This document shows positions 6,490 to 10,295 of a stretch of DNA of 10,295 nt, piece by piece. The number at the start of each line of letters is the position of its first letter. Positions within the stretch are counted from its first letter, which is position 1. The translations under genes were made by a program, and so were the position numbers. The notes beneath the pieces were generated by a model. It was given only the letters and a program-made list of their open reading frames with translations, was not told where the DNA came from and did no database searches. The stretch covers positions 1-10,295 of the forward strand of contig CBDVAK010000117.1 in the NCBI GenBank assembly GCA_965371945.1, read 5' to 3'. Source of the DNA: CBDVAK01 sp965371945 (lineage in GTDB: Bacteria > Pseudomonadota > Gammaproteobacteria > Competibacterales > JAHEDQ01).

Positions 6490-6515
6490 GATACGAAATT
6501 ATCATATAGATACGA
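6490..6515. repeat. Direct repeat GATACGA, two copies
   Basis: GATACGA occurs at 6490-6496 and 6509-6515 with a 19-bp period in an AT-rich stretch immediately after the thioesterase stop codon. Two 7-bp copies close to two helical turns apart could be a protein site, but the sample is too small to exclude chance. Confidence 0.3.
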
Positions 6516-7010
6516 TTAGAGGCTCATGACGTGACCGACCTGTGACGGTACGGGCTGTGAAGAGTGCGCAGCCACGACCCTTCGCAGTTGCCGCTGGGCG
6601 CCGGGCCGCATCGGCGCCACCCGTCTCCGGGTCATGTCCACGTGCAGCACCAGTAGTTCATTGGTGGCCGCCAGGTAGCCCTGCCGGGCGTGATGCATGG
6701 TGTGAAAATAGTGAATACGCTTCTGGTCGGCACCGAGTATCAGGGTCTCGAACCTGAGCGGATCACCTTCGTTCACCTCGCGCTCATAGGTAAGGTGTGC
6801 CTCCACTGTGAAAAATGAGCAGTTCTCACGCTGCAGATAGCGCCGCCCCAGATCGAGATAGTCGAACAAAGCGTCGGTGGCATGATCGAACGCCAGCAGA
6901 TAGTAGGCAACGTTCATGTGCCCGTTGTAGTCGACCCAATCCGGATGAACCGACTCCTGGTGCAATCGCAGGGGTACCTCCGGTTCCGGATCAGTACTGT
7001 CAACACCCAT
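6516..7010 (-). CDS. Hotdog-fold acyl-CoA thioesterase (betainyl-CoA thioesterase-like)
   Basis: The 164-residue cytoplasmic protein belongs to the 4HBT/thioesterase-like superfamily. The active-site motif is HPDWVDYNGHMNVAYYLLAF (22-41), where the Asp of DYNGHMN is in the position of the catalytic Asp of 4HBT-type enzymes. The central-helix and strand segment SFFTVEAHLTYEREVNEGDP (65-84) and the YFHTMHHARQGYLAATNELL stretch (101-120) complete the fold. The wording of these motifs most resembles thioesterases found with carnitine dehydrogenase, which hydrolyse betainyl-CoA. No carnitine gene is present here, so the substrate remains open. ATG 7010 is preferred because GGAG stands 9 bases upstream; ATG 7046 would add 12 residues and has no clear ribosome site. 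It is divergent from galE. Confidence 0.82.
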   Translation of the reverse strand: MGVDSTDPEPEVPLRLHQESVHPDWVDYNGHMNVAYYLLAFDHATDALFDYLDLGRRYLQRENCSFFTVEAHLTYEREVNEGDPLRFETLILGADQKRIHYFHTMHHARQGYLAATNELLVLHVDMTRRRVAPMRPGAQRQLRRVVAAHSSQPVPSQVGHVMSL

Positions 7011-7144
7011 GACCACGATCTCCGCCGGCTGTGTATGATCGAGCATAGCGACACTCGCCGTGGCGCTCCAGTGGCAGGCATGGAGATCGCATAGGTCGTG
7101 CCGGTCACGGTGTGTCCTTCGTTTCAGACAGGAGAGATCAATCG
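7011..7144. promoter_or_regulatory. Divergent intergenic region, thioesterase / galE
   Basis: These 134 bases lie between two divergent starts and carry both ribosome sites: GGAG for the thioesterase (minus, 7023-7020) and GGAGAG for galE (plus, 7131-7136, 8 bases before ATG). Promoters for both genes are expected here, but I see no convincing -35/-10 pair. If the thioesterase starts at 7046, the gap is 98 bp. Confidence 0.4.
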
Positions 7145-8131
7145 ATGCAAGCCGCGATACTGGTCACCGGAGGCGCTGGCTATATCGGCAGCCATACCTG
7201 CAAAGTGCTGGCAGAGGCCGGTTTCCTTCCTGTCACACTTGACAATCTGGTCTATGGGCATCGCTCGGCAGTGCGCTGGGGTCCGTTGATCGAGGGCGAC
7301 CTGCAGGATCGCACGCTGATCGATCAGGTGCTGGACCAATATCGCCCCGTGGGCGTCGTGCACTTCGCCGCCTATGCCTATGTCGGCGAGTCCATGACGG
7401 ACCCGGGCAAGTATTTCCGTAACAATGTGAGTGCAACCCTCAACCTGCTCGATGCGCTGACGGGTCATGGCGTCAATGCCATCGTGTTCTCTTCCACCTG
7501 CGCCACTTACGGCTTGCCGGAACAGGTACCGATCACCGAACAACTACCTCAGCAGCCGGTCAATCCCTACGGAGAATCCAAGCTGTTTGTGGAGCGGGCG
7601 CTGTACTGGTACCAACGCGCGCACGGCCTGGGCTACACCGCTCTGCGCTATTTCAATGCGGCGGGTGCCGATCCTGATGGCTCGCTGGGCGAACACCACG
7701 ATCCCGAGACCCATTTGATCCCGCTGGTCATTGAAGCCGCACTGGGACAACGGGACACGGTGGAAATCTACGGCACCGACTACGACACTGCCGACGGTAC
7801 CGCAATCCGGGACTATATCCATGTCCTGGATCTCGCCGACGCGCACCTGCGCGCGTTGCGTTACCTGATGGATGGGGGCAACAGCATCGCCATGAATCTG
7901 GGCACTGGTCAGGGACACTCGGTGCGCGAGGTGATCAGCGCGGTGGAGCGGGCGTCCGGTCGACCGGTACCGGTGAAAATCGGGCCAAGGCGCGCTGGGG
8001 ACCCACCGCAACTGGTAGCGGATTCGAGCCTGGCCAGACAAACACTGGGCTGGGTACCCGGGTACTCGTCGTTGGACACCATCGTCGAAACCGCCTGGCG
8101 TTGGCACTCGAATGGTCCGCTGAAAGGCTAA
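7145..8131 (+). CDS. galE: UDP-glucose 4-epimerase
   Basis: The 328-residue cytoplasmic SDR enzyme interconverts UDP-glucose and UDP-galactose, supplying galactosyl units for LPS or exopolysaccharide. The N-terminal NAD-binding motif GGAGYIGSH is at 9-17. The DNL segment (33-35) and GDLQD (51-55) bind the cofactor. HFAAYAYVGES (73-83) and FSSTCATYG (115-123) follow. The catalytic pair is Tyr142/Lys146 in YGESK, with Thr118 in place of E. coli Ser124. RYFNAAGA (168-175) and AIRDYIHVLDLADAH (220-234) are typical. The substrate-side motif PRRAGDPPQLVAD (281-293) has Leu290 where E. coli has gatekeeper Tyr299. ATG 7145 has GGAGAG 8 bases upstream; a GTG at 7112 is the weaker alternative. The stop overlaps the convergent HEAT-repeat gene by 3 bp within CTAA. 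There is no adjacent polysaccharide gene. Confidence 0.95.
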   Translation: MQAAILVTGGAGYIGSHTCKVLAEAGFLPVTLDNLVYGHRSAVRWGPLIEGDLQDRTLIDQVLDQYRPVGVVHFAAYAYVGESMTDPGKYFRNNVSATLNLLDALTGHGVNAIVFSSTCATYGLPEQVPITEQLPQQPVNPYGESKLFVERALYWYQRAHGLGYTALRYFNAAGADPDGSLGEHHDPETHLIPLVIEAALGQRDTVEIYGTDYDTADGTAIRDYIHVLDLADAHLRALRYLMDGGNSIAMNLGTGQGHSVREVISAVERASGRPVPVKIGPRRAGDPPQLVADSSLARQTLGWVPGYSSLDTIVETAWRWHSNGPLKG

Positions 8132-10017
8132 GCCCGCCGCAGCCTGGCCGTGGAATGCTTGCGGGGAGTCTTGAACCGGCGTCGCAGCAACCAACCCAGC
8201 AGGACCACCCCCGCCAGATAAACCAGGCTTGCCGGTTGTATCAGCACCCTCGCTGTGGTCACCAGAATGTCACCAGCCCCCTGTCCGGGCAGCCGCAGCA
8301 ATGCGCGAGTCGCCTCCACCCGGCCCACCGGATTCCAACCACCCGCCATGGTCACCAGGGCGCCGGTTACCGATGAGCCGCCGATTCCGGTGGTGATACG
8401 GGCGACCGCCTGCCGCACCAGAGGATCGGGATGCCGCAATGCCATCAGCAACACCTGTGACGCGTAAGGTTGCTGTTCGCGCACAACGGCTGCCAGGGTG
8501 GCCTCGGAACTGGCGCTCGGGTCCTCGAACAGGGGTCTCAAGCCGATGCCGAGACTCTCGAGCACTGCCAGCGCGGTGCGCCGTACCGTTCGATGAGGGT
8601 CCACCAGCATCGGCATCAACATCTCCGCCGCATCTTTCCCCTGCACCTTCGCCAGCGCCCGGATCGACCTCGCGCGGACCACGGAGGCTGGATCGTCCAG
8701 GGCCTCCCGAAGAACAGATATCACCTTCGGTCCGCCAATCGCACCCAGGCTTTCGACCGCACCCGCGCGCACCCCGAAGTAGGCATCGTTCATGGCCTCC
8801 ACGAGTATCGCCAGCACTTCCTCGCCACCCACCGGCCCCAGCGCCCGTGCAGCACTGGCGCGGACCTGTCCCCGCGGGTCCTGCAACGCAACCGTGATTG
8901 CCGGCAGGGCACGACGATCCGCCAGTCTGCCCAGCGCGTCCAGCGCATAACCGCGTACCTCTGTTACCGGATCGGTGACGCTGTCGATCAGAGCTTCCAC
9001 CGCGTCCGGCCCCGCCAGTTTCACCAGACCCGCTGCTGCAGCCTCGCGGGCTTCGCCAAATGGATCGTTCAACATGTTGACGAATGGTGTCTCGGCTCGA
9101 GGGTCACCGGCGGCCACCAACGCCCACGCGACCGCGGCGCGCACCTCTGCCACCGGATCATCGAGGTGTTCGAGCAAAGTCGACACGGCGGCGGCGCTAG
9201 CCAATTTTTCCAGACCCTTTGCCGCCCATCCACGGACCAATGGATCCGGGTTGTCCAGCGCCCGCAGCAGCGGTTCGACAGAGCGGGGATCGCTGTCCGG
9301 ACCCAGTTGAGCCAGAGCCCGCTTCGACCCTCGCAGAGTCTTGTAAACAATGCGCCCGCTCGGCTCCTGCAACTTTTCAAGCGCATCGGAAGCTTCGGCG
9401 CGAACTTCACGGTGCGAATCCCCCAGGGCATTGAACAACGCCGCGACTGCCGCAGGAGCACCGATTTCACCCAACGCCCAAATGCTGGCGACCCGCATAT
9501 CGGTCGAAGAATCCTGCAACTGTGCCATCAACGGCGCCACCGCACGTTGATCACCGATATCGCCGAGCGCCATCGCAGCCACCCTGGCGACGTTGCGGTC
9601 AGCGCCCTGCAACGCTTCGATCAAGGCTGGCACCGAACCAATGCTGGCAGCTGCCCTTAGCGCCCAAACCGCCGCTTGCCGCTGCCCGGAACCCGGGTCT
9701 TGCAATGCCTCGCTCAGGGTCGCGATTACCTGCGGGTCGACCGCAGACCGCGAAATGCCGTCAGCCACGGCAACGACTGCGGGCACGACACCATCGGTAC
9801 GTTTTCGCAACGCCGCCAACGAAGCATCGCGAACCTCCGGGGACCCATCCACCAGCATCCTCGACAGGCTTGCGATGTCGTCATTTTGGTCCCACCACTC
9901 CACCCACGACAGGCTTTCGGCCGACGACAGGGTTCCGAGCGACCACAGGGCCAGGACCAGCAAAGGCAGCACCCATATACGACCAGACAACACGGGATTG
10001 GACAACACAGGAACCAT
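8128..10017 (-). CDS. Exported, C-terminally anchored HEAT-repeat protein
   Basis: The 629-residue product starts with a signal sequence (hydrophobic IWVLPLLVLALWSLGTL, 14-30, then SSAES with a likely cleavage near Ala33). From about 45 to 575 it is a chain of HEAT/PBS-lyase-type repeats, each with a DP-x-x-x-VR-x-x-A pattern and a second helix A-x-x-x-L-x-x-L. The repeat Arg residues fall at 175, 206, then 262, 293, 324, 355, 386, 417, 448, 479 and 535. A single membrane helix (about 593-611, IQPASLVYLAGVVLLGWLL) and a strongly basic tail (RRRFKTPRKHSTARLRRA) close the protein, so the solenoid should face the periplasm and the tail the cytoplasm. HEAT solenoids bind partner proteins; no catalytic residue is visible. 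ATG 10017 is the first in-frame start but lacks a Shine-Dalgarno. The partner and pathway are unknown. Confidence 0.85.
   Translation of the reverse strand: MVPVLSNPVLSGRIWVLPLLVLALWSLGTLSSAESLSWVEWWDQNDDIASLSRMLVDGSPEVRDASLAALRKRTDGVVPAVVAVADGISRSAVDPQVIATLSEALQDPGSGQRQAAVWALRAAASIGSVPALIEALQGADRNVARVAAMALGDIGDQRAVAPLMAQLQDSSTDMRVASIWALGEIGAPAAVAALFNALGDSHREVRAEASDALEKLQEPSGRIVYKTLRGSKRALAQLGPDSDPRSVEPLLRALDNPDPLVRGWAAKGLEKLASAAAVSTLLEHLDDPVAEVRAAVAWALVAAGDPRAETPFVNMLNDPFGEAREAAAAGLVKLAGPDAVEALIDSVTDPVTEVRGYALDALGRLADRRALPAITVALQDPRGQVRASAARALGPVGGEEVLAILVEAMNDAYFGVRAGAVESLGAIGGPKVISVLREALDDPASVVRARSIRALAKVQGKDAAEMLMPMLVDPHRTVRRTALAVLESLGIGLRPLFEDPSASSEATLAAVVREQQPYASQVLLMALRHPDPLVRQAVARITTGIGGSSVTGALVTMAGGWNPVGRVEATRALLRLPGQGAGDILVTTARVLIQPASLVYLAGVVLLGWLLRRRFKTPRKHSTARLRRA
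8548..9270 (-). repeat. Eight HEAT repeats in exact 31-codon (93-bp) register
   Basis: Within the HEAT gene the repeat Arg codon recurs at residues 262, 293, 324, 355, 386, 417, 448 and 479, every step being 31 residues. Each unit carries a D-P loop (DNPDP, DDPVA, NDPFG, TDPVT, QDPRG, DDPAS, VDPHR; one unit has NDAYF) before the Arg. Flanking repeats on both sides (206 to 262, and 479 to 535) are separated by 56 residues, that is one unit plus 25. The units are similar in pattern but clearly diverged, so this is an old duplication series. Confidence 0.8.
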
Positions 10018-10257
10018 GGCATGGAGAAAGCGTGACGCCTGCTCGGGGCGGTTACGTTACCATGCAAATAGGAGACCCTGCCGCGGCAAAAATCGAAGTG
10101 TGCCGCTGCAGTACCGGTTCACCATGCCGAAACCTGTCTCTCCGGGAGCGGACAGACTCCTGGATCCATGGCGGCTGTGGGATACTATACCCACCGCACA
10201 CCGGTATTCGGCCAGTCACCCTGGCCCCACATCAGGTCACCACCGCAGCTCATCCCG
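10018..10257. other. Intergenic stretch upstream of the HEAT gene
   Basis: This 240-base region holds the leader of the leftward HEAT gene and, on the plus strand, the upstream region of a possible gene at 10258. A plus-strand frame is open from ATG 10062 to the window edge, but its translation is rich in Arg, Cys, Pro and His with no domain pattern. No RNA gene or terminator with a U-tract is visible. The only notable structure is the hairpin/-10-like element at 10177-10194. Confidence 0.4.
10177..10194 (+). promoter_or_regulatory. GTGGG-ATACTATA-CCCAC element, possible -10 region
   Basis: A 5-bp inverted repeat GTGGG/CCCAC brackets the AT-rich octamer ATACTATA, which contains a TACTAT (-10-like, 4/6). 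It lies about 65-80 bases ahead of ATG 10258. The matching -35 (CTGGAT at 10160-10165, 17-base spacer) is poor. It could be a promoter with an overlapping operator, or chance. Confidence 0.3.
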
Positions 10258-10295
10258 ATGAACGATCTGCTCGCCGAAAACCGCACGCTGAAGCG
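10258..10295 (+). CDS. Possible start of a gene running off the window
   Basis: ATG 10258 opens a frame reading MNDLLAENRTLK, continuing to the last base. The composition, with an amphipathic Leu/Glu/Lys pattern, looks like the N-terminal helix of a soluble protein, unlike the Arg/Cys-rich frames around it. There is no clear Shine-Dalgarno (CATCCCG precedes the ATG). An in-frame ATG at 10168 would give a less protein-like extension. Twelve codons are too few to name a family. Confidence 0.35.
   Translation, partial: MNDLLAENRTLK

Noticed and set aside
8548..9270. 93-bp periodicity as a possible CRISPR or satellite array
   Set aside because: The period is exactly 31 codons in an intact frame, the units are diverged at DNA level, and the translation is a clear HEAT series.
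8470..9660. 396-codon open frame on the plus strand opposite the HEAT gene
   Set aside because: The translation is rich in Arg, His, Gln and Cys with no domain, and it simply mirrors the 93-bp periodicity and codon bias of the HEAT gene.
10062..10295. Plus-strand frame open from ATG 10062 to the window edge
   Set aside because: Composition (Arg, Cys, Pro, His) is like antisense or random GC-rich DNA, and no domain pattern is visible; I cannot exclude it entirely because it does not close in the window.

Overview
The window reads as a chromosomal segment of a Gram-negative bacterium, most likely a GC-rich proteobacterium and plausibly a gammaproteobacterium. The reasons are an MCE-type lipid ABC transporter operon with an outer-membrane-type lipoprotein, lipoprotein and Sec signal peptides, purine-rich Shine-Dalgarno sites, and densely packed genes with ATGA overlaps. 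GC content looks like about 60% by eye. I see no tRNA, rRNA, CRISPR array, insertion sequence or phage gene, so this looks like core envelope and metabolic DNA rather than a mobile island.

Layout. Bases 1-738 (+) are the 3' part of a gene whose product has a long Pro/Ala/Thr/Ser-rich linker and a C-terminal peptidoglycan-binding domain. Its tail overlaps convergently with a leftward two-gene unit: a phytase-like/esterase-like beta-propeller lipoprotein (2361-1315) translationally coupled by ATGA to a ChaC-type gamma-glutamylcyclotransferase (1318-710). A 130-bp divergent intergenic region separates this unit from a rightward four-gene operon (2492-6106). That operon encodes an MlaE permease with a fused N-terminal STAS domain, an MlaF-type ATPase, an MlaD/MCE protein, and a PqiC-like auxiliary lipoprotein. 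Together they form a complete inner-membrane lipid transporter with a periplasmic MCE part and an outer-membrane lipoprotein partner. No separate MlaB or MlaC is present; the STAS domain replaces the former.

Next come two leftward genes: a small two-helix membrane protein (6355-6113) and a hotdog-fold acyl-CoA thioesterase resembling betainyl-CoA thioesterases (7010-6516). An AT-rich island with a palindrome and a direct repeat lies between them. Divergent from the thioesterase is galE (7145-8131, +). Its stop overlaps by 4 bp with a large leftward gene (10017-8128) for an exported, C-terminally anchored HEAT-repeat solenoid containing eight repeats in perfect 31-residue register. The last ~280 bases hold a non-coding stretch and possibly the first codons of a further rightward gene.

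The strongest candidates for a second look are the STAS-fused MCE operon with its PqiC-like lipoprotein, the periplasmic HEAT solenoid, and the Leu at the substrate-gatekeeper position of GalE. None of these is clearly a wholly new system; most of the window is ordinary, well-packed housekeeping and envelope DNA.
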